Source: a virus. Taken from it: a stretch of DNA of 40,769 nucleotides. The translations under genes were made by a program, and so were the position numbers. This document shows positions 22,099 through 28,997 of the stretch, one piece after another; positions within the stretch are counted from its first letter, which is position 1, and every line of letters starts with the position of its first letter. Below the pieces are notes generated by a model. That model had not been told where the DNA came from. It searched no databases and saw only the letters and a program-made list of their open reading frames with translations. The DNA is taken from the IMG/VR virus record IMGVR_UViG_3300032006_002783, positions 1 through 40,769 of that record; one strand, written 5' to 3'.

Positions 22099-23064
22099 AT
22101 GGATCAGACGAAACCCCGCACTATCCGCATTGCCCGCACCGGCACGTTCACCAGCAACGAAGGCATTGAGGTCTCGTTCGGCGCCGCCGAGCTGGAGGCT
22201 GCCGCTGCTGCCTACGATCCCGCCATCGATCCGGCGCCGCTGGTGGTCGGCCATCCCAAGCTGGACCATCCGGCCTATGGCTGGGTGAGCGGCCTTGCCG
22301 TGGACGGCGACAGACTGGTCGCTACGCCTGACAAGGTGGAGCCGGCCTTTGCCGAGATGGTGAATGCCGGTCGTTTCCCGAAGGTTTCCGCGCGGTTCTA
22401 CCCGCCCGAGCATCCGGCCAACCCCAAGCCCGGCGCCTGGTATCTCAAGCACATCGGTTTCCTTGGCGCACATGCGCCGGGGATCAAGGGGCTTGGCACC
22501 GTGCAGTTCGCCGACGGCGCGGACGAAGGCGCGGTGACGCTGGATTTTTCATCCCACGAACAGGAGGCCACTTTGGCTGACAAGGAAAAGGAAGTGAGCT
22601 TCGCCGAGCGCGAGGCCGCGTTGAATGAGCGCGAGGCCAAAGTCGCGGCCCGCGAAAAGGCCGATGCCGAAAAGGCGGCCAAGGCCCGGCACGAGGCGCA
22701 TGTGTCGTTTGCCGAGGGGCTGGTGTCGAAGGCGCTGCTGGCACCGGCCGGCAAGGGCCTGGTCGTGGGCCTGCTCGACCATTTCGACGCCACGGCGATG
22801 GTGAGCTTTGGCGAAGCGGGCGAGATGGCCCCAGCCGACGCCTTCCGCAAGCTGTTCGACGGCGCCACGCCACTGGTCAGCTTCGGCGAGCATGGCAAGA
22901 AGCCCGAGGAACAGAAGACCTACGTCAGCTTCGCCGCGCCGGCCGGCTACGATGTCGATCCCGAAGCCGCCGCACTCCACGCCGCCGCGACCGCGATCCA
23001 GCAGGCCAATCCCGAGCTGGACTGGATCGCCTGCGTCAAGCGCGCCCAGGCGCAGGGTTCCTGA
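22099..23064 (+). CDS. Mu I-type prohead protease with scaffold region
   Basis: 321 residues. Residues 1-150 carry the Mu I-like peptidase pattern: PLVVGHPKLDHPAYGWVSGL, PAFAEMVNAGRFPKVSARFY, LKHIGFLGAHAPGIKGL. A long charged coiled coil (about 155-205, with REAALNEREAKVAAREKADAE) follows, as in proteins that serve as both protease and internal scaffold. It is the first gene of the rightward arm. The protease processes head proteins during maturation. Confidence 0.87.
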   Translation: MDQTKPRTIRIARTGTFTSNEGIEVSFGAAELEAAAAAYDPAIDPAPLVVGHPKLDHPAYGWVSGLAVDGDRLVATPDKVEPAFAEMVNAGRFPKVSARFYPPEHPANPKPGAWYLKHIGFLGAHAPGIKGLGTVQFADGADEGAVTLDFSSHEQEATLADKEKEVSFAEREAALNEREAKVAAREKADAEKAAKARHEAHVSFAEGLVSKALLAPAGKGLVVGLLDHFDATAMVSFGEAGEMAPADAFRKLFDGATPLVSFGEHGKKPEEQKTYVSFAAPAGYDVDPEAAALHAAATAIQQANPELDWIACVKRAQAQGS

Positions 23065-23113
23065 TCCGGCCCGCCCCACTCCCCGCCCCGCACCATCCTG
23101 AAGGGATGTCACG

Positions 23114-23449
23114 ATGTCCAAGACTGTTCTGTTTTCCATGACCGCCATCGCCTCGGCAGCGGTTGCCGCCAACCGCTTTATCGGCCTGCTGACCGGCGCG
23201 CATTGCGCGGCCGCCGCCAAGCCGCAGGGCGTGTCCTGCTATGCCGCCGCCGCTGGCGAAGCCTTCGAGGTCGATATGTACGGCACGCGCATGGTCGAGG
23301 CCGGCGCCGCGATCGCAGCCGGCGCGGCGGTGAAGTCCGACGCGAACGGCAAGGCCGTTCCGCAGGCCGGCGTCGGCGAGATCGCCGGCTACGCGGTGAG
23401 CGCGGCCGGCGGCGATGGCCAGTTGTTCGAGGTGCTGTTGCGGTTCTGA
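23114..23449 (+). CDS. DUF2190 head decoration (capsid cement) protein
   Basis: 111 residues, small and Ala/Gly-rich, with repeated beta segments (AAITAGAAVKSDANGKAV style: seen as AAIAAGAAVKSDANGKAV, then GEIAGYAVSAAGGDGQL). This matches DUF2190, which covers outer capsid surfaces of many tailed phages. The position between scaffold/protease and major capsid is standard for the family. Confidence 0.8.
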   Translation: MSKTVLFSMTAIASAAVAANRFIGLLTGAHCAAAAKPQGVSCYAAAAGEAFEVDMYGTRMVEAGAAIAAGAAVKSDANGKAVPQAGVGEIAGYAVSAAGGDGQLFEVLLRF

Positions 23450-23556
23450 CCGCAACCCCGATGCCCAGGGAGGCGGCCTGATCCGGCCCACATCCGGCAG
23501 TCAGGCGGCGCAACGGCCTCCCCCCGACATCATCTTTTCACGAGGAAGCAAACCCC

Positions 23557-24486
23557 ATGTCCATGAACACTTCGCAGGCCCGCGTCGTTGACCCGATCCT
23601 GACCCAGCATGCGCGCGGCTACAAGAATGCCGATTTCATCGGTGAAGCGCTGTTTCCGACCGTTTCCATGCCGACGCGCGGGGCGAAGCGGATCGAGTTC
23701 GACCGTTCCAGCTTCAAGCGCCGCCGCACCCGCCGCGCACCCGGTGCGCCGATCGTGGCGCTGGAATTCGGGTACGAAGGCAAGCCGGTGGGGCTGCATC
23801 AGGAAGCGCTGTCCGCCGTCGTTCCGATCGAGCACCAGGAGGATGCCACGGCGGTGCCCAGCATCGATCTGCAACAGGTGGCGGTGGATACGGTGCTGGC
23901 CGTGATCGGTCTGGAAAAGGAAATCCAGCAGGCCAATGCCGCGCGCAATGCCGCCGCCTACGCGGCCACGAACAAGGCCGCCCTTGCTGGCGACTTCAAG
24001 TGGTCCGATCCGGACAGCGATCCGCTCGCGCAGGTGAACGATGCGAGCGAGGTGATCCGCCAGCGCATCGGGCGCCGGCCGAACACGCTGGTGGTTGGTG
24101 GTGCGCTGGCGACCAAGCTGAAGTCGCACCCGAAGATCACGGACCACTACAAGTACACCACGTCCGCGCAGGTCACGATGGAGATGCTGCGCGCGTATTT
24201 CGACCTGCCCAACTTCGCGTCGGGCGATGCGATCTACGATCTGCAGGACGGCACCACCGTGGACGTATGGGGCGGCGATGCGATCCTTGCCTATGTGCCG
24301 CCGGCCGGCCTGCGGCAGATGGCCCTGCCCAGCTACGGCTACACCTATCAGCTGCTGGGCCATCCGCTGGTCGAACCCAGCCGGTTCGATCCCGACATCC
24401 GCAGCTGGAAGAACGACTGCCTGGACGAATTTTCGCCCGAGCTGGTCGGCGCCGATGCCGGGTTCCTGTTCCAGGCCGCGCTCTGA
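23557..24486 (+). CDS. Major capsid protein (Mu T-like)
   Basis: 309 residues, as expected for the Mu-group shell protein. Typical blocks are DFIGEALFPTVSMPTRGAKR, NTLVVGGALATKLKSHPKI and GDAIYDLQDGTTVDVWG, with a C-terminal FQAAL. It forms the HK97-fold icosahedral shell. A strong hairpin follows the stop, which would cap the mRNA of this abundant protein. AGGAAG upstream of the start gives a good ribosome binding site. Confidence 0.88.
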   Translation: MSMNTSQARVVDPILTQHARGYKNADFIGEALFPTVSMPTRGAKRIEFDRSSFKRRRTRRAPGAPIVALEFGYEGKPVGLHQEALSAVVPIEHQEDATAVPSIDLQQVAVDTVLAVIGLEKEIQQANAARNAAAYAATNKAALAGDFKWSDPDSDPLAQVNDASEVIRQRIGRRPNTLVVGGALATKLKSHPKITDHYKYTTSAQVTMEMLRAYFDLPNFASGDAIYDLQDGTTVDVWGGDAILAYVPPAGLRQMALPSYGYTYQLLGHPLVEPSRFDPDIRSWKNDCLDEFSPELVGADAGFLFQAAL

Positions 24487-24503
24487 TCCTTGGCGCGTCC
24501 TGA

Positions 24504-24537
24504 CCGGGTGGCGGCGACCTGCACCACCGCCACCCGG
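24504..24537 (+). terminator. Hairpin terminator after the major capsid gene
   Basis: CCGGGTGGCGG (24504-24514) pairs perfectly with CCGCCACCCGG (24527-24537) across a 12-base loop, followed by CTTCCCC. It lies 18 bases past the capsid stop. Partial termination or mRNA 3' protection would raise capsid output relative to downstream genes. Confidence 0.65.
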
Positions 24538-24567
24538 CTTCCCCTCCCCTTTGCGGAGTTTGTTTCC

Positions 24568-25281
24568 ATGCAGACGTACAAGACCCTGATCACCGTTCGC
24601 GGCCTTCGGCGCGCAGACCCGTCGCGTCGTAAGGAGCCGATCGGCGAAGGCGAAGTCATCGCCCTGCCGGATGGCTATGCCCAATCGTTGCACGACATCG
24701 GCGCGATCGAGCTGACCGACGAAGACGAGACGGTGGAGCTGGAATGGAAGGCTCCCGTTACGTTGGTGAAATCCGACGATCGCGAACGGCTGATCGAGGC
24801 GCTGCAGGCGTTGGGCGTTTCTGATCTGCCGATCATGCCCGAGCCCTCGGCCATGCCGCTTGTCGGCATTCGGCCGACTGATACCGAGGCGCTGGCGCAG
24901 GCCTTGGAGGCCCTTGGTGCGCTGGTGCTGCTACCGGGCGAGGATATCGACCTGCCTACGGCTTCCCGGTTGGCGAGCGCGCTGAAGGAGGTCGGCGCCA
25001 TCGTAAAGCTGCAGGGGTCGGAAATCGACGATCTCGGTCGCTACCTCGATCCAGTGTCTGGCTATGACCTGTTCGTTGCGGCGGTTCAACGCGTGCGCAA
25101 CGGCTATTTCGACCTTGCGGACCTGCCTGATGACGTCCGGTGGGATCTGGCTGGCTTGTTGGGTGCCGGTCAACAGACCGCCCCGCCGTCGGCCCCAGTC
25201 GCTGATCCTACCGCAGTCGTGGCCCCGGCGCAGGAAGCTGCCACCGCACCCGCCAAGCCTGCCCGCAAGGGCAAGGCCTGA
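24568..25281 (+). CDS. Hypothetical protein after capsid (237 aa)
   Basis: From ATG 24568. The N-terminal 60 residues are beta-rich (TYKTLITVRGLRR, then GEVIALPDGYAQ). The rest has repeated helical LEALGALVLLPGEDIDLPTA-type units, and the tail is Pro/Ala-rich, ending in PARKGKA. It resembles small head-tail region proteins whose family I cannot name. Its position before the DUF1320 gene suggests a head-completion or structural role. Confidence 0.6.
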   Translation: MQTYKTLITVRGLRRADPSRRKEPIGEGEVIALPDGYAQSLHDIGAIELTDEDETVELEWKAPVTLVKSDDRERLIEALQALGVSDLPIMPEPSAMPLVGIRPTDTEALAQALEALGALVLLPGEDIDLPTASRLASALKEVGAIVKLQGSEIDDLGRYLDPVSGYDLFVAAVQRVRNGYFDLADLPDDVRWDLAGLLGAGQQTAPPSAPVADPTAVVAPAQEAATAPAKPARKGKA

Positions 25282-25308
25282 CGGCGGTCGGCGCGGAAGG
25301 GCGATTGC

Positions 25309-26049
25309 ATGGCCGTTGAAGCCATCCTGAAACAGCCGGGCGAAGTGCTGCGGCATGCGGTGCGTCTGCCGATCGTGGTGGCGGCGATCGGCGCGGTCAC
25401 CGTGATCGCGCGCGGGCTTGTGCCCGGTGCGCCGTTGCTGTCGGCCGTGCCCGAGCTGGCGGACGGCGTGATCACGCTGACGCTGTCGGCCGGCGGGGAT
25501 GGCGAACGCTATCTGGTGACGGTGGCGGCGGTCGGCGCGGACGGCGCCTCGGCCGAAACCGAACTGGATGTGGCGGTGATCGACGCCGCGTGGATCATGC
25601 CGGACGGCGGCGTGCCATACCTGACGATCGCCGAATTCGTCGGCCGCGTGGGTCTGCCCGAAGTGATCGCGCGCACCGATGGCATTGGCGACGGGCGCAT
25701 CGACCGGGCGCTGTTGATCGGCGTGCTGTCCGACGCGCAGGCGACGATCGATGCGCATCTTGCCGGCCGCTATGCCGTGCCCCTGTCCGATCCGCCGCTG
25801 ATCGTGCAGAAGATGATGACCGATCTGGCCCGCGCCGCGCTTTATCCCGATGGCGCGCCGGACGGCATCGCCGACCAGGCCAAGCAGACGCTGCGCATGC
25901 TGGAGCGCATCCAGGCGGGCCAGATGCCGATCCCGGCAGCGACGCCCCCGGCGCCGGCCGCCAATGCCGACAATCCCGTCCTGATCAGCCCCGGTAGCCG
26001 TGCCTACCCCGACGGGCTGGATGGATATGCGCGCGGGTGGCCGCTATGA
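25309..26049 (+). CDS. DUF1320 head-completion protein with extra N-terminal beta domain
   Basis: 246 residues. The C-terminal 140 match DUF1320 (Mu gp36-like): YLTIAEFVGRVG, ALLIGVLSDAQATIDAHLAGRYAVPL, LIVQKMMTDLARAALY. The family is normally about 140 residues. Here about 100 extra residues precede it as an all-beta domain with a short VAVIDAAWIM linker, similar in look to phage fibre-tail adaptor or Ig-like units. It helps close the head after packaging. The stop overlaps the next start (ATGA). Confidence 0.82.
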   Translation: MAVEAILKQPGEVLRHAVRLPIVVAAIGAVTVIARGLVPGAPLLSAVPELADGVITLTLSAGGDGERYLVTVAAVGADGASAETELDVAVIDAAWIMPDGGVPYLTIAEFVGRVGLPEVIARTDGIGDGRIDRALLIGVLSDAQATIDAHLAGRYAVPLSDPPLIVQKMMTDLARAALYPDGAPDGIADQAKQTLRMLERIQAGQMPIPAATPPAPAANADNPVLISPGSRAYPDGLDGYARGWPL

Positions 26050-26555
26050 GCGGCGTGGAAATCACGATCACGCTGGACAGCGCGGAGATCGAAGCCGCGC
26101 TCGATCGCGCGATTGCCGGTGGTGCGGATATGCGCCAGCCGATGGGCGAGATCGCCAGCGAATGGCTGGGCCTGGTGCACGAACGCTTCGACGAGGAACG
26201 CGATCCGCTGGGCGTGCCGTGGGCGAAGCGCCGCGACAACGCCGATCCGGACCGCAAGCTGTTGCATCTCAAAGGCTACCTGCGCAACGCGGTGCGCGAG
26301 GACTTCGGCGTCGATTATGCGCAGGTGGGCGTGATCGCGACCGGCGGCCCAGCCAAGTACGGTCGCATCCACAACGAGGGCGGCGAGATCAGGCCCAGGA
26401 ATGGCAAGGCCCTGTCGTTCGGCGGGCGCCTGGTCAGCCGCGTGGTGATGCCCAAGCGCCAGTTCGTCGGCGAAGGGCTAGCCGAACGGCGTGTGGCGGA
26501 AGACGTGCTGGGTGACTGGCTGCGCGGCCTGTTCGCGGGGAGCGCGCCGGCATGA
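26046..26555 (+). CDS. Phage virion morphogenesis protein (Mu G-like)
   Basis: 169 residues from ATG 26046 (ATGA overlap). Patterns MGEIASEWLGLVHERFDEERDPLG, W-KRRDNADPDRKLLHLKGYLRN and AKYGRIHNEGGEIRP fit the virion-morphogenesis family PF05069 (Mu gpG/P2 gpS-like), which completes the tail or joins head to tail. Its place before the tail terminator supports the call. Confidence 0.85.
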   Translation: MSGVEITITLDSAEIEAALDRAIAGGADMRQPMGEIASEWLGLVHERFDEERDPLGVPWAKRRDNADPDRKLLHLKGYLRNAVREDFGVDYAQVGVIATGGPAKYGRIHNEGGEIRPRNGKALSFGGRLVSRVVMPKRQFVGEGLAERRVAEDVLGDWLRGLFAGSAPA

Positions 26556-26971
26556 TCGCGCAAGCTCCTATCGTCGCCCGCCTCCTGGCTGCCGGCTTCG
26601 CCCATGCCGAGGGCGTGCTGGAATTCGCGGGGTTGTCGGAAGCGCCGCGCGTCAGCCCGGCGGTATTCGTGGTGCCCGAGCGGGAAAGCGCCGGGACGAA
26701 TACGCTGGGCGCGGGTGCGGTCGACCAGAAGATCACGGAGATTTTCAACGTGGTTGTCGTGGTCCGGACGGAGCGCCGGCCGGGTGCCGTGAACGAGACG
26801 CTGACGGAAGCCATCGGGGCCGTGGAAACGGCGCTGGCCGGGTGGATGCATCCCGACGCGTCATCGCACTGTCAAATCGCGGGAGGGCGGTTGCTGTCAA
26901 CCGACGGACAGCGGGTGGCGTGGGCGATGTCCTTTAGCGTTTCTCGGCATTTCAGGAAGGTAAGTCAATGA
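26552..26971 (+). CDS. Tail terminator (Gp37-like) protein
   Basis: 139 residues from ATG 26552, overlapping the previous stop (ATGA). Short helices followed by long beta strands (PAVFVVPERESA and ITEIFNVVVVVRTE) are the pattern of phage tail terminators that cap the tube and fix tail length. It lies directly before the tail tube gene. Similarity is by pattern and place, so moderate. Confidence 0.72.
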   Translation: MIAQAPIVARLLAAGFAHAEGVLEFAGLSEAPRVSPAVFVVPERESAGTNTLGAGAVDQKITEIFNVVVVVRTERRPGAVNETLTEAIGAVETALAGWMHPDASSHCQIAGGRLLSTDGQRVAWAMSFSVSRHFRKVSQ

Positions 26972-27186
26972 CCGAACAGGTTGACCTCAACCCGCCGACC
27001 GCGCCCCGCAAGGTGGATGCGCAGGGGCGTGAACTGGACCAGTGGGGCCTTCCGCTGAACGGCCCGGCGCGCATCCGCGCGCTGGCGAAGCTGGGCAAGC
27101 CCGATCCGAACGTGGCGCCCGAAGCGTGGGCTGCCGCCGCTGCGACGGCAAAGGCCAAGGTCAAGACGGAGACCGAAAATGGTTGA
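26968..27186 (+). CDS. Small basic hypothetical protein (72 aa)
   Basis: ATG 26968 overlaps the previous stop (ATGA), and the tail tube gene starts inside its last codons. The protein is hydrophilic, with a QGRELDQWGLPLNGPARIRALAKLG segment and a Lys-rich tail (AKAKVKTETENG). This position often holds tiny tail proteins in Mu-like phages. No family recognised. Confidence 0.65.
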   Translation: MTEQVDLNPPTAPRKVDAQGRELDQWGLPLNGPARIRALAKLGKPDPNVAPEAWAAAAATAKAKVKTETENG

Positions 27187-28114
27187 TTGGGTGGCGGTCG
27201 TCCTCGCCAAGAAGGAAGTGACCTATGGCACCGATGCGGTGCCGGTGGCGGCGACCAATGGCGTGCTGACGCGCAACTATCAGGGCAAGCCGGTCGATGT
27301 CGACCAGCTGGAGCGCAATCTGGACAGCGGCCTCTATGGCGCGCAGGCGAGCGCGCCCAGCAACGAACGGCGCACGTTCTCCTACGAAGTCGAAATCGCC
27401 GGTTCCGGCGCGGCTGGCACGGCGCCCGCGTGGATGGAACTGCTGGAAGGCTGCGGCATGGCTGCGGCCGTGCTGTCGCCCGGCGTGGACGCGCAGCAGA
27501 GCTTTGCCGCTCCCGGCGTCGGCGCCAGCCTTTCGCACTACGACTTCCTGTCTGACCAGCGGCGCAAGGCGTTGGGCAGCGTTGGCACCTACCAGCTCGA
27601 TTTCACGGCCGGCGCCTATCCGTTCATCACGTTCAACTGGACCGGCCTGCTGCCCGCCGCCACGCCGTTCGACAAGACGGCGCCCGGTGCAGTCGCGCTC
27701 GCGCGCTGGAAGCAGCCGGTCGAGGTCAACGACGCGAACACGGATTTCACGCTGGACGGCTATGCCGCGAAGATGCGGAGCTGGAAGGCGGATGCCGGCG
27801 TCACGGTGGCCCCGCGCAATCTGGTCGGCAGCCGCTATATCCGGCGCGGCAATCACGCGATGAAATCGACGCTGGTGATCGAGGCCGTGGACGTGGCGAC
27901 GAAGGATTACCTTTCGACGCTGCGCACCGGCGCGCTGGTGGCGTTCCATCTGACCCATGGCATCGCCGCCGGCAACATCGTGGAGATCGCCACGGCCAAG
28001 GCCCAGATCACGAGCATCACCGAAAGCAAGGAAGATGACATCGTGATGTGGACGATGGAGCTGATCCACACGATCGACGGCGGATCGCCCGATCTGGTGA
28101 TCACCGCGAAATAA
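27179..28114 (+). CDS. Tail tube (major tail) protein
   Basis: 311 residues, starting in an 8-base overlap. Patterns EVTYGTDAVPVAATNGVLTRNY, RRTFSYEVEIAGSG, GSVGTYQLDFTAGAYPFITFNWTG and a beta-rich remainder fit the phage tail tube family (siphovirus-type). It is the tube through which DNA leaves. No sheath gene follows, which argues against a contractile tail. A GNRA-looped hairpin after the gene probably limits read-through. Confidence 0.8.
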   Translation: MVDWVAVVLAKKEVTYGTDAVPVAATNGVLTRNYQGKPVDVDQLERNLDSGLYGAQASAPSNERRTFSYEVEIAGSGAAGTAPAWMELLEGCGMAAAVLSPGVDAQQSFAAPGVGASLSHYDFLSDQRRKALGSVGTYQLDFTAGAYPFITFNWTGLLPAATPFDKTAPGAVALARWKQPVEVNDANTDFTLDGYAAKMRSWKADAGVTVAPRNLVGSRYIRRGNHAMKSTLVIEAVDVATKDYLSTLRTGALVAFHLTHGIAAGNIVEIATAKAQITSITESKEDDIVMWTMELIHTIDGGSPDLVITAK

Positions 28115-28130
28115 ACACCCGAGGGGCGTT

Positions 28131-28148
28131 GCCGGTCGCAAGACCGGC
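28131..28148 (+). terminator. GCAA-loop hairpin after the tail tube gene
   Basis: GCCGGTC (28131-28137), GCAA tetraloop, GACCGGC (28142-28148): a perfect seven-base-pair stem. It lies 16 bases past the tail tube stop in a 137-base gap. Terminators or attenuators after major tail genes are common in phages because tail tube protein is needed in excess. No T run follows. Confidence 0.5.
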
Positions 28149-28251
28149 TGAATGGGTCGCTGGCGTCCGGGCCGTGCTGACCAGTAGCCGGATAGAGCGG
28201 GGACACGGCCGAGACAACCGGCCCCGCACCCCAAAACCATGGAGAATGAGC

Positions 28252-28638
28252 ATGTATCGGCTGATTAGCGAGCGTCTGGCCTGGTGGCCGGTGCTGTTCG
28301 ACGGGGTGACCGAGGAAGGCGAGGTCATCACCAACCAGATCGAGTTGCGCTTCCGCATCCTGGGCGAAGATGAATTCGCGGCCTGGGCGCAGGAGCTGGC
28401 CGCCCCTTCGGTTGCCGAGGACGGAAGCGAGAAAGCGGCATCGACAGACGCCGCCGTTGCCCGCCTCATGCGCGTGGTCTCGGACTGGCGGGGCGTAGGC
28501 GCCGAAAACGGCGAGCCGCTGCCGTTCAACGCCGCGAACTTCGGCGCACTGCTCCAGGCGCCCAACGTGGCGCCCGCTGTCGGGCGCGCCTACCTCGCGT
28601 GCCGCCGCGCCGCGCCGGAAATCCGCGAGGGAAACTGA
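28252..28638 (+). CDS. Tail assembly chaperone, short form (lambda gpG-like)
   Basis: 128 residues from ATG 28252 (ATG 28246 is in frame just upstream, and GGAGA precedes both). It has the length and composition of the first of the two overlapping tail chaperones that lie before the tape measure gene. It contains WRGVGAENGEPLPFNAANFGALL and ends REGN. The last two codons are GGA AAC, within a slippery heptamer just before the TGA stop. Ribosomes that slip by -1 read on into the next frame. Confidence 0.75.
   Translation: MYRLISERLAWWPVLFDGVTEEGEVITNQIELRFRILGEDEFAAWAQELAAPSVAEDGSEKAASTDAAVARLMRVVSDWRGVGAENGEPLPFNAANFGALLQAPNVAPAVGRAYLACRRAAPEIREGN
28629..28635 (+). other. Programmed -1 frameshift slippery heptamer
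   Basis: G-GGA-AAC is a canonical X-XXY-YYZ slippery site. It sits in the zero frame of the chaperone, directly before TGA (28636-28638). The -1 frame continues without a stop to 28997. Lambda uses GGGAAAG in the same gene pair to make gpG and gpGT at a fixed ratio. GC-rich pairs downstream (around 28645-28680) could act as a stimulatory structure. Confidence 0.75.
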
Positions 28639-28676
28639 AAAAGGCCGCTCGCGCCTGGGCAACCGGGCGGGGCGGC

Positions 28677-28997
28677 ATGACCCGCAGGATGGCCGATCCC
28701 ATGACCCAAGCCGCGCAGATGCCCGAATGGATGCAGGAGCGGCTTGGCGGAACCGTTGTGGCGCCGGGCGAGATCGAGCTGGCTCCGGACGAAGTGCAGC
28801 CGTTTGCGCTGTTCCTGTCGCTCGCCACGCAATGGCGCTGGTGCCCGATCAGCGGGCAGCGCCTCGGCATCGACTATGGCGCGATCCAGACGACGGCGGC
28901 GATGATGGATGTCACCGTGACACCCGCGCTGTTCACTGATCTGCGCCGCATGGAAGCGGCGGCGCTGGACGCCCTGGCGGAAGGCCGGCGGCCATGA
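28677..28997 (+). CDS. Tail assembly chaperone C-terminal part, read by -1 frameshift
   Basis: The frame is open from before 28629; read through the slip it adds 120 residues to give a fusion of about 248. As a free gene it could start at ATG 28677, but it has no good ribosome binding site. The sequence contains MPEWMQERLGG, EIELAPDEVQPFALFLSLATQWRW and a PISGQRLGIDYGAI block, as in DUF1799-type proteins that follow siphovirus tail chaperones. It overlaps the tape measure start by four bases. The long form would load tail tube onto the tape measure. Confidence 0.72.
   Translation: MTRRMADPMTQAAQMPEWMQERLGGTVVAPGEIELAPDEVQPFALFLSLATQWRWCPISGQRLGIDYGAIQTTAAMMDVTVTPALFTDLRRMEAAALDALAEGRRP

Noticed and set aside
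23463-23517. Terminator between decoration and capsid genes
   Set aside because: GGAGGC and GCCTCC could pair, but the arms are short and about 40 bases apart, so the stem is not convincing.
23530-24693. Minus-strand 387-codon frame opposite the major capsid gene
   Set aside because: Antisense to the capsid gene, crosses a terminator hairpin, and has no recognisable domain.
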